In this document: positions 1-7,106 of the stretch, piece by piece
How the letters are laid out: each line of letters opens with the position of its first letter
Numbering within the stretch: position 1 is the first letter of the stretch
Assembly: GCA_039029915.1 (NCBI GenBank)
Contig: JBCCFD010000242.1
Span: forward strand, 1 to 11,500
DNA: 11,500 bases
Reading direction: 5' to 3'
Source: QQUD01 sp039029915
GTDB lineage: Bacteria; Chloroflexota; Anaerolineae; Promineifilales; Promineifilaceae
Translations under genes and position numbers: made by a program
Notes under the pieces: generated by a model
Database searches by the model: none
Seen by the model: only the letters and a program-made list of their open reading frames with translations
What the model was told of the DNA's origin: nothing

Positions 1-1
1 C

Positions 2-1180
2 ATTGCCAACGTTCCCCACACTATTGCTAAACTGCTAGACGCCTCGATAGACGGTCTAAACCCTTTGGCAGATGCGAAGTGGCGGCCATTAGGAGGCGGT
101 CTAAAGCGTGCTGTTGTTCTGATTATTGATGGCTTTGGTGCTAACTTGTTTCATAAAATAGATCAAAGCCAGCTTGATTTTAACAGTGAGGCTCGCGTAA
201 CGGACTTTATCACCTCGATTTTCCCGTCGACAACGGTGGCTGCTTTGAGTAGCTTGTGGACTGGGGTAGGGCCAAACCAGCACGGTCTATTGGGATTAAA
301 GATGTTTTTTCCTGAATATGCCTCAGCTGGGCAAATGTTGAAATTTTCTCCAGTGTTTGAAAATTTTCCTGATGCCCTTGTCAAAGCGGGACTCCATCCA
401 CAGACCTTTTTAAGTCATCCTGGATTTGCACAGCAGTTAAAGGGACAAGATATAAAAACGTTTAGCTTTAAAGGAAGAGAGATTGTGCATTCAGCATTAA
501 GCTTGATGCATGGGCGAGGCGTGCAGCAGGAAACCGGTGTTTATACATTTTCTGAAATGCTGGTTAATATTCGCAACCTTCTCGAAAAGAAGGATGGCCA
601 AACGCTTTTTGTAAATGGCTATTGGCCCACAGTAGATACTTTAAGCCACGGGTATACTTGGGAGCACCCTGTCGTTACGGCTGAGCTGTCCAATTTGATT
701 TATTTAATTCGAGAAGAACTCGTTAATAAATTGAGTCACTCCGCAAGAAAAGATACGGCGTTATTTTTAGTGGCAGATCATGGGCAAACCTGTACACCGA
801 TTAACCTGCAAATTTATCTTGAAGATTATCCTGAATTGGCAAATATGCTTTTAATGAGACCAATTGGTGAGCCAAGAGTTGGTTACTTGTTTGCTAAACA
901 AGGTATGAAAACGGCCGTTATTGACTATATTAATCAAAACCTAGGGTATGCTTTTGTTGCACTCTCCAGCGAAGAAGCATTCGCTAATCAACTATTTGGC
1001 TTAGGGGTTGAAACTGAACAAGCGATGCAACGTATTGGAGATGTTGTCATAATTGCAAAAGATGGTTATACATTACTTATCGAGGAGGAGCGTGCAAAAG
1101 CCGCAAGAATGATTGGTAGGCACGGCAGTTTAACTCAAGATGAAATGCTGGTTCCTTGGCTAGGCTACCGTTTAGGGTAG
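2..1180 (+). CDS. Alkaline-phosphatase-superfamily phosphodiesterase / nucleotide pyrophosphatase, 5' truncated
   Basis: The reading frame is open to the left edge, so the start lies outside the window; a TTG at 65 is possible but 21 more sense codons precede it. Counting from that TTG, the metal and nucleophile residues of the type I phosphodiesterase/nucleotide pyrophosphatase family appear in order: D22 in LIIDGFG, the nucleophile threonine in PSTT (54-57), D191 and H195 in PTVDTLSH, D238-H239 in VADHGQ, and H353 in GRHGS. The family hydrolyses phosphodiesters or phosphate esters with two metal ions, usually zinc. I see no signal peptide in the visible part, though the N-terminus is missing. 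The complete metal-ligand set argues for an active enzyme; the substrate cannot be read from sequence. It carries one AACGGCCGTT copy (910-919). Confidence 0.85.
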   Translation: MANVPHTIAKLLDASIDGLNPLADAKWRPLGGGLKRAVVLIIDGFGANLFHKIDQSQLDFNSEARVTDFITSIFPSTTVAALSSLWTGVGPNQHGLLGLKMFFPEYASAGQMLKFSPVFENFPDALVKAGLHPQTFLSHPGFAQQLKGQDIKTFSFKGREIVHSALSLMHGRGVQQETGVYTFSEMLVNIRNLLEKKDGQTLFVNGYWPTVDTLSHGYTWEHPVVTAELSNLIYLIREELVNKLSHSARKDTALFLVADHGQTCTPINLQIYLEDYPELANMLLMRPIGEPRVGYLFAKQGMKTAVIDYINQNLGYAFVALSSEEAFANQLFGLGVETEQAMQRIGDVVIIAKDGYTLLIEEERAKAARMIGRHGSLTQDEMLVPWLGYRLG

Positions 1181-1182
1181 TG

Positions 1183-1220
1183 TTTTGGCAAATACGTTTA
1201 AAGCGAAATTTTTGCCAAAA
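1183..1220. repeat. 10-bp perfect inverted repeat after the phosphodiesterase gene
   Basis: TTTTGGCAAA (1183-1192) pairs with TTTGCCAAAA (1211-1220) across 18 bases. It begins two bases after the stop codon. Neither strand has a clear T-tract after the stem, so it is not a canonical intrinsic terminator; it may act as an mRNA-end hairpin or a weak terminator. A second, shorter dyad, GTTCCG (1227-1232) with CGGAAC (1266-1271), sits between it and the next gene. Confidence 0.5.
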
Positions 1221-1298
1221 TCTTAGGTTCCGTTTCAAAGGCACAGTGTAGCGATATCTGTTTGTCGGAACGCAAGGTGGAAAAGAACGGGTGAGAAG

Positions 1299-1934
1299 AT
1301 GATTCCTACAGAAATGCATGAAAGAAACTCAAACGAAAAACCAACTCTAACCGATTTTTTAAGAGCCAGAACAAAATTTATTATTGATCCGATTGTCACT
1401 TTTTTTGCGCGTTATCGTCTTTCGCCAGATGCGATAACAATAGCAGGCCTATTGGTTCATTTCTTGTTTGCTTGGCTGGTGGCAAATGGCGAAATGCGGA
1501 TCGCGGCGGTTGCTATCTTCATTTTAGGCCCTCTTGACGCCTTAGATGGTGCCCTCGCTCGAAAGCTAGGGCGGAAAAAGGGTGGATTTGGTGCGTTTCT
1601 TGATTCAACACTCGATCGTTTAGCCGAGATAGTTTTGTTTGGCGGCTTTATTCTATTTTTTGTCAATCAAGATAATTTATTAATGCTGGCTTTATCGTAT
1701 ATTGCGATTAGCGGTTCACTAATGGTTAGCTACGCAAGAGCACGGGCTGAAGCGCTTGGCTATTCCTCAAAGATTGGCTTAATGAGTCGGGTGGAGCGAT
1801 ATGGCATCATTACAATATTTTTGGTGTTCAACCAACCCGAATGGGTTGTCATAATCCTAGCCATATTTACTTATATAACTGTCGGTCAACGCATGTATCA
1901 CGTGTGGAAGCAAGCTAAAGAACAAAGTGCGTAG
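1299..1934 (+). CDS. CDP-alcohol phosphatidyltransferase, PgsA/PIS-like
   Basis: This integral membrane enzyme should transfer a phosphatidyl group from CDP-diacylglycerol to an alcohol. The family signature D-x2-D-G-x2-A-R-x9-G-x3-D-x3-D is complete: D80, D83-G84, A87-R88, G98, D102 and D106. These are the metal-binding and catalytic aspartates. About 211 residues with several hydrophobic segments is normal for the family. The ATG at 1299 is the first in frame after the gap; an alternative ATG lies at 1314, and neither has a strong ribosome binding site. The acceptor (glycerol-phosphate, inositol-phosphate or other) cannot be told from these motifs. The serine acceptor is less likely because a clear PssA is encoded at 6389-7099. 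The 3' end overlaps the next gene by 8 bases, which implies co-translation. Confidence 0.9.
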   Translation: MIPTEMHERNSNEKPTLTDFLRARTKFIIDPIVTFFARYRLSPDAITIAGLLVHFLFAWLVANGEMRIAAVAIFILGPLDALDGALARKLGRKKGGFGAFLDSTLDRLAEIVLFGGFILFFVNQDNLLMLALSYIAISGSLMVSYARARAEALGYSSKIGLMSRVERYGIITIFLVFNQPEWVVIILAIFTYITVGQRMYHVWKQAKEQSA

Positions 1935-2871
1935 ACACATCCAAAAGCATTTGTTTTCATTTGTAACGATAATATTCTATTTGTGGATGACGGTTCTCTT
2001 TGTTCAACATTTGATTACCCGTCGCATAATAGATCCGGTTGCTTACTTTTTTCAACCGCTTAATCTCACGGTTTACTGGTCAACCGTTCTTATTGTTTTT
2101 GGCATCATTATGGGAGCTGTTGCAGCAGAGCGTTATGGCGTATTGCTCTATCAAAAGAGTGGGTTCTCTTTACCTTTTGAGTGGCAGGGAGATGATGTTT
2201 GGTCCGCATTATTTTGGGGCTTGAGCTGGGGAGTTGTGGGGGCAAGAGCTGAAGTTGTTTTATTTCCACCCCCTTCATTAACTCAAATCGGTATATTCTC
2301 AGCTAGAGACTTTTTCCAAAATCCTTACCTGCTTATCAACCTTTCGGCAGGCGGCTTAGGTATCTCTGGTGGCCTCGTTTTCGGATTAATTGGACTGTTT
2401 CTATTTTGCCTTAGAAAAAAATTGCCATTTTTGTTCTGGTTAGACACGGCCGTATTTGGGATGGCACTTGGTCAATCAATCGGTCGCTGGGCAGATTTTC
2501 TGAATCAAGACTTTTACGGTAAACAAACAGGTTTGCCTTGGGCCATCACGATTGATCCAATTGCTCGCCTGCCTGAGGTGGCTGATTTTGGCATGTTTCA
2601 TCCTGCATTTTTGTATGAATCAATTTGGTTGTTGCTTCTATTTCTAGGTTTATTGTATCTGATGAAGAAACGGCCGTCTCAATTTAAACAAGGACAACTT
2701 TCAGCGATTTACCTCTTCGTTTATGGGATTGGTCGACTTTGGATTGCACCAATTCGGCTCAATCTACCTTCCTTCTCGATTTTCTCAATTCAAGTACCCG
2801 TGATTATCATTTTTTCAGCATTGATGCTCGTATTATCAATTTTTATATGGCGTTTCTCAGACAAAGGCTAA
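1927..2871 (+). CDS. Divergent prolipoprotein diacylglyceryl transferase (Lgt)-like membrane protein
   Basis: A 314-residue polytopic membrane protein with the Lgt layout: Y50-W51 in an early membrane helix, GARAEVVLF (105-113), GGLGISGG (142-149), GRWADFLNQDFYG (186-198), HPAFLYE (225-231) and GIGRLWIAPIRLN (267-279). Lgt moves diacylglycerol from phosphatidylglycerol to the lipobox cysteine of prelipoproteins. Against E. coli Lgt, aligning by motif and spacing, R143 and R239/R246 are kept (R187, R270, R277). H103 aligns with S147, N146 with D190, and E243 with A274. H103 varies in some lineages, but loss of the other two is unusual. This could be an active divergent Lgt, or a paralogue with another lipid-related role. 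The start is a GTG at 1927 overlapping the preceding phosphatidyltransferase gene, so the two are translationally coupled. Confidence 0.75.
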   Translation: MRRHIQKHLFSFVTIIFYLWMTVLFVQHLITRRIIDPVAYFFQPLNLTVYWSTVLIVFGIIMGAVAAERYGVLLYQKSGFSLPFEWQGDDVWSALFWGLSWGVVGARAEVVLFPPPSLTQIGIFSARDFFQNPYLLINLSAGGLGISGGLVFGLIGLFLFCLRKKLPFLFWLDTAVFGMALGQSIGRWADFLNQDFYGKQTGLPWAITIDPIARLPEVADFGMFHPAFLYESIWLLLLFLGLLYLMKKRPSQFKQGQLSAIYLFVYGIGRLWIAPIRLNLPSFSIFSIQVPVIIIFSALMLVLSIFIWRFSDKG

Positions 2872-3001
2872 TTCCGAAAAATAATCAAGGTGAAATTATA
2901 TGATTGTTTGAATTGGCTTGAAGTATTTTCGGTTTGAATGCTCATTTATTTTTCCGAAAATACCTAAGTGAAACAAAGTTCCCGATATGAACTATTGAGA
3001 A

Positions 3002-3017
3002 CCTTTGGCAACAAAGG
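3002..3017 (+). other. Hairpin with GNRA tetraloop
   Basis: CCTTTG and CAAAGG form a perfect 6-bp stem closed by GCAA, a stable GNRA-type loop if transcribed on the plus strand. It lies about 150 bases ahead of the ABC ATPase start, in its probable leader or just upstream. No T-run follows, so it is not a classical terminator. Confidence 0.4.
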
Positions 3018-3036
3018 ACTAAAGTCATGTGTGCAA

Positions 3037-3062
3037 AAATAATTAGGTTGTCACAATTATTT
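3037..3062. promoter_or_regulatory. Candidate operator dyad upstream of the ABC transporter genes
   Basis: AAATAATT (3037-3044) and AATTATTT (3055-3062) are perfect inverted repeats 10 bases apart, about 105 bases before the ATPase start. Inside the spacer and right arm lies a smaller near-palindrome, TTGTCACAA (3048-3056). The geometry fits a dimeric regulator. AT-rich arms make chance more likely, hence the low confidence. Confidence 0.3.
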
Positions 3063-3165
3063 GTCCGTTGTTGTTATATAAGATGGGAGTGTAACAATAA
3101 TCAATGATCCATTGTGTTATGATGGCATTCATGTTTTTTCGCAATTCGTTCCGTTGGAGTATTTC

Positions 3166-4092
3166 ATGATAGAAACTAACAATTTAGGAAAAGTTTTTGA
3201 AGATTTTACGGCAGTTTATGATCTAAATTTATCTGTACCAGCAGGTGAGCTGCTAGCCTTATTAGGACCAAATGGGGCCGGTAAAACAACCACTGTACGC
3301 ATGTTGAGCTCAATTCTTCGACCAACCTCGGGCACGGCACAGGTTAACAATTTTGACGTAATAACAGAAGCTGATCAGGTTCGTCATTCCATAGGCATGC
3401 TCACTGAACAGCCGGGCCTTTATCTAAGGATGACTGGCTTAGAGTATTTGGTTTTTTACGGCCGTTTGTATGGCATGAATGATAGTGACACTATTGCCAA
3501 AGGACGTAATCTGTTTGACAGATTTGCGATGAAAGGGGACGAAGAGCGTCGTTTGGGGGAATATTCAAAAGGGATGAAACAAAAAGTAGGTTTGATAAGA
3601 GCCATGCTCCACAATCCAGCTGTCCTCCTCTTAGATGAACCTACCTCAGCTATGGATCCACACAGTGCAAAGCTCGTGCGCGACTCAATTTTAGAACTCC
3701 GCGACGATAAACGGACGGTCATTCTGTGTACGCATAATTTAGCAGAGGCGGAAATGCTGTCTGACAAGATTGCGATTATTAAAAAAGGTACCATTGTGGC
3801 AGATGGCACGTCATCCCAATTAAAACAAAAGCTTCTTGGTCAGCCGCGCATGGAAATTACCGTTAATCGGTCAGTCAACGGTGAAGTTAAAGAAATAGAA
3901 AAATTAGTAAAGGTGGAATCAGTTAAAGAAGGCACGATTCGTTACCGTACTGAAAACCCCTCGCAAATAAACCCTATCCTCATTCGCTGTCTTGATGAGC
4001 TGGGACTGGGCACTATTACTCTTCAAGAAATTTCTCAAAGTTTAGAAGATGTCTATCTAAGCGTTGTAGGAGAAGAGAACGGCGAGTCGTAG
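3166..4092 (+). CDS. ABC transporter ATP-binding protein (ABC-2/NatA type)
   Basis: Cytosolic ATPase that powers the permease encoded next. Counting from the ATG at 3166 (308 residues), the Walker A motif GPNGAGKTT is at 34-42, Q-loop glutamine at 72, signature YSKGMKQKV at 133-141, Walker B LLLDEP at 154-159 and the H-loop histidine at 190. A further 80 or so residues after the nucleotide-binding domain match the usual C-terminal extension of NatA-like and drug-export ATPases. I chose ATG 3166 because GGAG (3156-3159) is well placed 6 bases ahead and homology begins at once (MIETNNLGKVF). An upstream TTG at 3112 would add 18 unrelated residues. All catalytic motifs are intact. The substrate is unknown; export is more likely than import for this subfamily. 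Confidence 0.92.
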   Translation: MIETNNLGKVFEDFTAVYDLNLSVPAGELLALLGPNGAGKTTTVRMLSSILRPTSGTAQVNNFDVITEADQVRHSIGMLTEQPGLYLRMTGLEYLVFYGRLYGMNDSDTIAKGRNLFDRFAMKGDEERRLGEYSKGMKQKVGLIRAMLHNPAVLLLDEPTSAMDPHSAKLVRDSILELRDDKRTVILCTHNLAEAEMLSDKIAIIKKGTIVADGTSSQLKQKLLGQPRMEITVNRSVNGEVKEIEKLVKVESVKEGTIRYRTENPSQINPILIRCLDELGLGTITLQEISQSLEDVYLSVVGEENGES

Positions 4093-4142
4093 TTTGCAAT
4101 TGAATCTTATTTTCTGATTTCAAACGACTAAACCCGTTTTAC

Positions 4143-4188
4143 CGTTTACGATTTACTTACGACAAAGTATCAAACACTAAACACTAAA
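4143..4188. repeat. Short degenerate repeats before the permease gene
   Basis: Within the 109-base gap between ATPase and permease, TTTACGA-like units recur at 4145-4161 and a heptamer AAACACT is duplicated in tandem (4172-4178, 4179-4185) followed by AAA. Purpose unknown; replication slippage is a sufficient explanation. The gap is unusually long for an ABC operon but shows no promoter that I can defend. Confidence 0.4.
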
Positions 4189-4201
4189 AGCTGGAACCCA
4201 A

Positions 4202-5656
4202 ATGATATCAACAATAAACCCTATTAAACGAAACGATTGGAACATGGCCTTTGTCATCATGCGGCGAGAAGTGCGAGACTCATTCCGAGACTGGCGTATC
4301 GTCGTTCCAATTATTATTTTAACGATCGCATTTCCCGGTTTGATGAATTTTACCGCTGGTCGCCTACTAGGCTTTGTGCAAGATTATGGTGCTGAAATTA
4401 TTGGCACTCAGCTCATTCCATTTCTGTTGCTCGTCGTTGGTTTTTTCCCAATGTCGTTTTCGCTGATCATTGCCTTAGAAACGTTTGTCGGTGAAAAAGA
4501 GCGGCGCAGTTTAGAGCCACTCTTAGCCACGCCGCTTTCAAATACGCAACTTTATATTGGCAAAATGCTGGCCGCTTTAATTCCCCCCCTGCTCGCCTCG
4601 TATTTGGGGATGGGTGTCTATTTGATAGGTCTATGGGTCAGTGTTGGCTGGACGGCTGATTGGCAGCTTTTTACGCAAATTTTCTTACTCACTACGATTC
4701 AAGGGGTCATTATGGTGGCTGGAGCGGTCGTTATTTCGAGCCAGGTGACTAGCGTGCGGGCCTCTAACTTGCTGGCCAGCTTTATTATTGTGCCGATGGC
4801 GATGCTGATACAGGCTGAAGCGGCTGCGCTATTTTGGGGAAATCGGTCAGGCTTATGGTGGTTGGCTTTGGCACTGTTTATAACGGCCGTTATCCTCGTT
4901 CGGATGGGAGTTAAAATTTTCAACCGTGAAGAGCTAATGGGTCGTGAGATTGATCACCTTAAATTCGGTTTTATTTGGAGCCAATTCTGGGCTAATTTCT
5001 TCGGCCGAACAGAAGATGGACGGTATCCTAATCCACTCCAATGGGTCAAACAAAATTTTCAGCTGGTAATCGATCTCAAAGCGGGTATTTTCATTCAAAT
5101 TTTGGCGATGATTTTAGCCGTATTTATCGGTGTGCAGCTTTCCAGCCAGTATCCTTTTCCTGACGAGTTTCAAGAATATTTAAGCCTTGAGAATATTGAA
5201 GAAAATGCCTCTTATTTAAGCACGTTAATTGAAGCGTTACCATCCTTAATTTTCTGGCAAAATATTCGGGTTGTCATTGTACAGACGATCTTTGGGATTT
5301 TTACGCTTGGTGTGTTGGGTACGTTGGTTTTTATGTTCCCCTGGATATTTATTGCTGTTTTGGCGACACAATTTGTGATTGCCGGTCAGGACCCCACCAC
5401 GTTTATTTTGGCGACGATTGTGCCCCATGCGACGGTTGAGCTACCCGCCCTTCTTATTGCATCGGCGGCAGGTTTGCGGTGGCAAACGGCCGTTATGGCA
5501 CCCATAAGCGGCAAAACAATCAGTGAAACTTTTGTGATTCGAGCCGGAGAGTTTTGGCGCATATTTGTCGGTGTTGTCGTTCCGCTTCTAATCATTGCCG
5601 CCATCATTGAATCAACCATTACGCCAGCAATCGTCATGCGCGTTTATGGGGGTTAA
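4202..5656 (+). CDS. ABC-2 type permease fused to a SpoIIM-like domain
   Basis: A 484-residue polytopic membrane protein. Residues about 15-245 look like an ABC-2 permease: a cytosolic start with MRREVRDSFRD, a first membrane helix at about 33-50, then the hallmark GEKERRSLEPLLATPLS (97-113) with IGKMLAA just after, and further helices to about 235. From about 290 the sequence resembles the SpoIIM (DUF95) family: hydrophobic segment 295-312, a loop, FWQNIRVVIVQTIFGIFTLG (351-370), IVPHATVELPALLIASAAGL (406-425), and a last helix ending IIESTITPAIV (468-478). NIR, PHxxxELPA and E-x-x-I-T-P are family traits. It follows the ATPase gene 109 bases earlier and is its likely membrane partner. The ATG at 4202 is the first in-frame start ahead of the homology; the ribosome site is weak (CTGGAA). 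The transported substrate is unknown. It holds two AACGGCCGTT copies. Confidence 0.82.
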   Translation: MISTINPIKRNDWNMAFVIMRREVRDSFRDWRIVVPIIILTIAFPGLMNFTAGRLLGFVQDYGAEIIGTQLIPFLLLVVGFFPMSFSLIIALETFVGEKERRSLEPLLATPLSNTQLYIGKMLAALIPPLLASYLGMGVYLIGLWVSVGWTADWQLFTQIFLLTTIQGVIMVAGAVVISSQVTSVRASNLLASFIIVPMAMLIQAEAAALFWGNRSGLWWLALALFITAVILVRMGVKIFNREELMGREIDHLKFGFIWSQFWANFFGRTEDGRYPNPLQWVKQNFQLVIDLKAGIFIQILAMILAVFIGVQLSSQYPFPDEFQEYLSLENIEENASYLSTLIEALPSLIFWQNIRVVIVQTIFGIFTLGVLGTLVFMFPWIFIAVLATQFVIAGQDPTTFILATIVPHATVELPALLIASAAGLRWQTAVMAPISGKTISETFVIRAGEFWRIFVGVVVPLLIIAAIIESTITPAIVMRVYGG

Positions 5657-5705
5657 TTTTAAAAAATATTTGACTGGCAAAAAGGCTGAGCTTGGCTGGG
5701 TTTAA

Positions 5706-6392
5706 TTAGGGCCAGCGAGCTACATTTAATCCGTCTTGGGCTTGATAACGAATGTCTGACAGGGCATTCGTTATTTTTTTCAGTAAGTCTGCCTCATCAT
5801 CCTTTCGATTGGCAACGAGCGGCTTGCCTAAATGGAAGTGAATTTTTGAAAAGGGGAGGGGGAGCTGATATTTATCCCACCGGTTAAGATGAAGCATGGG
5901 TGAGGCAATGGCGCCAACTGGTATAACCACGGCCCCTGCTTTTTTAGCGAGGAAAGCGACCCCTTTTTTCGGCACAAAGGCGGGTCCATCTGGTCCATCG
6001 GGGGCTAGAAATGATTGCTTGCCCGCTTTTAAGGCTTGAATGACGCGTAAGACGGCTCGTCCTGAGGCCACAGGGTTTCCCTGCATGTCCACGCCATACG
6101 ATTCGCCACCCATTTTAGAGGCAAGCTTCTTTAAGATGATATCGCCGCGTGGGTCTCCTCCTAACCGAACCAGGCAGAAATTCTCTCCGCCAATGAATCG
6201 GTCACCATACATGATGAAAGGGGAAAGCTGTTCATGCCAAAAGGCCCAGAGAATAGGCTTATTGTATGACTGAGCAAGGATTAGATTTTCCTTATTAAAA
6301 ATTTGCCATCGAATAAACCGACCAACAATTCGATGGTAATAGAAAAGAGCTTCCCCTTCAAAATGGTGCCATTTGTCGAGTAATTGGCTCAT
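5706..6392 (-). CDS. DUF374-type lysophospholipid acyltransferase
   Basis: The 228-residue protein matches the DUF374 branch of the lysophospholipid acyltransferase superfamily. WAFWHEQL (49-56) carries the probable catalytic histidine H53, in a version of the block that lacks the classical HX4D aspartate. DMQGNPVASGRAVL (102-115) matches the region that usually reads RGSSxRGG. PDGPDGPAFVPKKG (131-144) and AKKAGAVVIPV (149-159) are the strongest family signatures. Members transfer acyl chains to lipids at the cytosolic membrane face; the acceptor here is not readable. The ATG overlaps the pssA stop by 4 bases (ATGA), so it is translated with the phosphatidylethanolamine genes. The gene ends head-on against the ABC permease gene, and the 49-base gap holds no convincing terminator hairpin. 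Confidence 0.85.
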   Translation of the reverse strand: MSQLLDKWHHFEGEALFYYHRIVGRFIRWQIFNKENLILAQSYNKPILWAFWHEQLSPFIMYGDRFIGGENFCLVRLGGDPRGDIILKKLASKMGGESYGVDMQGNPVASGRAVLRVIQALKAGKQSFLAPDGPDGPAFVPKKGVAFLAKKAGAVVIPVGAIASPMLHLNRWDKYQLPLPFSKIHFHLGKPLVANRKDDEADLLKKITNALSDIRYQAQDGLNVARWP

Positions 6393-7099
6393 TGCAAACT
6401 CTTATAGCTCGCCTGGGCTATGGATACGCCAAGATAAGTGCTGTTCCAAAAGAACCAAGCATTGAAAAAGGTTGGTGTTAATAAAATCGATATGCCAAAC
6501 AGGACAAGAAGAACTGCATTCTTTTGCTTGCTTGAAAACACTCCCAAAAACGAAGGAAAGGGGATGCGGCTGACCATCAAAATGCAAGTGGCAAGAATCA
6601 TAACAACAAACCAAAATGACGGAATGTTTGGCATCATTTTTAGAGGAGGAGCTGTAGCAGCTAGAACGGATAGGGCTATTGTCGCACCGGCAGATGTAAT
6701 CGTTAAACCCACCGAATCGCCTGAACCGCTCTTTTTTGGGGGCAGTAAGTTAAAACGGGCTAAACGATAAGCCCCTGCCAGTGGAAAGAGGACTGTTGTA
6801 GACCAAATCCATGGTGCCGCAATGTCTACACTTGTCATGTGCATGAATGCAAGGACGGCAGGAGCCGTGCCTAAACTAACCATATCGACTAGTGAGTCAA
6901 GCTGAAGCCCAAACTCTGATCCGGCTTCTAAATAACGGGCCGAAGCGCCATCGAATAGGTCGAGAACATAGCTTGCTAAAATGAGGTAACTTGCTGCCTT
7001 GAGCTGGCCTGATGCCGCGAGCAGAATGGAGATAATGCCGCAGGCAAGCGATGCAAAAGTGATGCCATTGGGGACAAGATAACGATATTTACTCTTCAT
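6389..7099 (-). CDS. pssA: CDP-diacylglycerol-serine O-phosphatidyltransferase
   Basis: Makes phosphatidylserine from CDP-diacylglycerol and serine, the first dedicated step to phosphatidylethanolamine. The CDP-alcohol phosphotransferase signature is exact: D47-x2-D50-G51-x2-A54-R55-x8-G64-x3-D68-x3-D72. The following text, LDSLVDMVSLGTAPA (67-81), is diagnostic for type II PssA. The rest is hydrophobic helices, and 236 residues is typical. Start ATG at 7099, seven bases after the psd stop, with a 4-base overlap into the acyltransferase gene, so the three form one operon. The next enzyme of the pathway is encoded immediately upstream, which supports the serine acceptor over other alcohols. 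Confidence 0.95.
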   Translation of the reverse strand: MKSKYRYLVPNGITFASLACGIISILLAASGQLKAASYLILASYVLDLFDGASARYLEAGSEFGLQLDSLVDMVSLGTAPAVLAFMHMTSVDIAAPWIWSTTVLFPLAGAYRLARFNLLPPKKSGSGDSVGLTITSAGATIALSVLAATAPPLKMMPNIPSFWFVVMILATCILMVSRIPFPSFLGVFSSKQKNAVLLVLFGISILLTPTFFNAWFFWNSTYLGVSIAQASYKSLQ

Positions 7100-7106
7100 G
7101 ATGAAT

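Larger units (their letters stand above)
2872..3165. other. Dyad-rich intergenic region before the ABC exporter
   Basis: No credible gene lies here. GTATTTTCGG (2923-2932) and CCGAAAATAC (2954-2963) form a perfect 10-bp dyad, and an earlier CCGAAAAATA (2874-2883) could pair with the same left arm as an alternative. Further along are AAGTGAAACAAAGTTC (2966-2981), a hairpin CCTTTG-GCAA-CAAAGG (3002-3017), and an 8-bp dyad AAATAATT/AATTATTT (3037-3044 and 3055-3062). These suggest transcript-end structure for the lgt-like gene plus regulatory sites for the ABC operon; no function is proven. Confidence 0.45.

Noticed and set aside
1183..1220. Calling the inverted repeat after the phosphodiesterase gene an intrinsic terminator
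   Set aside because: The stem is perfect, but no T-tract follows on either strand, so it is listed only as a repeat.
3112..3165. Extended N-terminus of the ABC ATPase from a TTG at 3112
   Set aside because: The 18 extra residues have no ABC similarity, and ATG 3166 has a well-placed GGAG. The added part is more likely leader sequence.
2872..3165. Riboswitch or small RNA in the gap before the ABC genes
   Set aside because: Several dyads exist, but I could match them to no known riboswitch or ncRNA family by sequence.
3456..3809. 117-codon open frame on the minus strand inside the ABC ATPase gene
   Set aside because: It overlaps a gene with complete ABC motifs in the opposite strand, has no recognisable protein features and looks like a shadow frame rich in Ser and Arg.
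5657..5705. Terminator between the convergent ABC permease and acyltransferase genes
   Set aside because: I looked for a stem in this 49-base gap; GGCT and GAGCTT repeats are direct or too short to make a credible hairpin.
6438..6770. 110-codon plus-strand frame opposite pssA
   Set aside because: The minus strand encodes an exact PssA signature, and this frame shows only basic low-complexity sequence.
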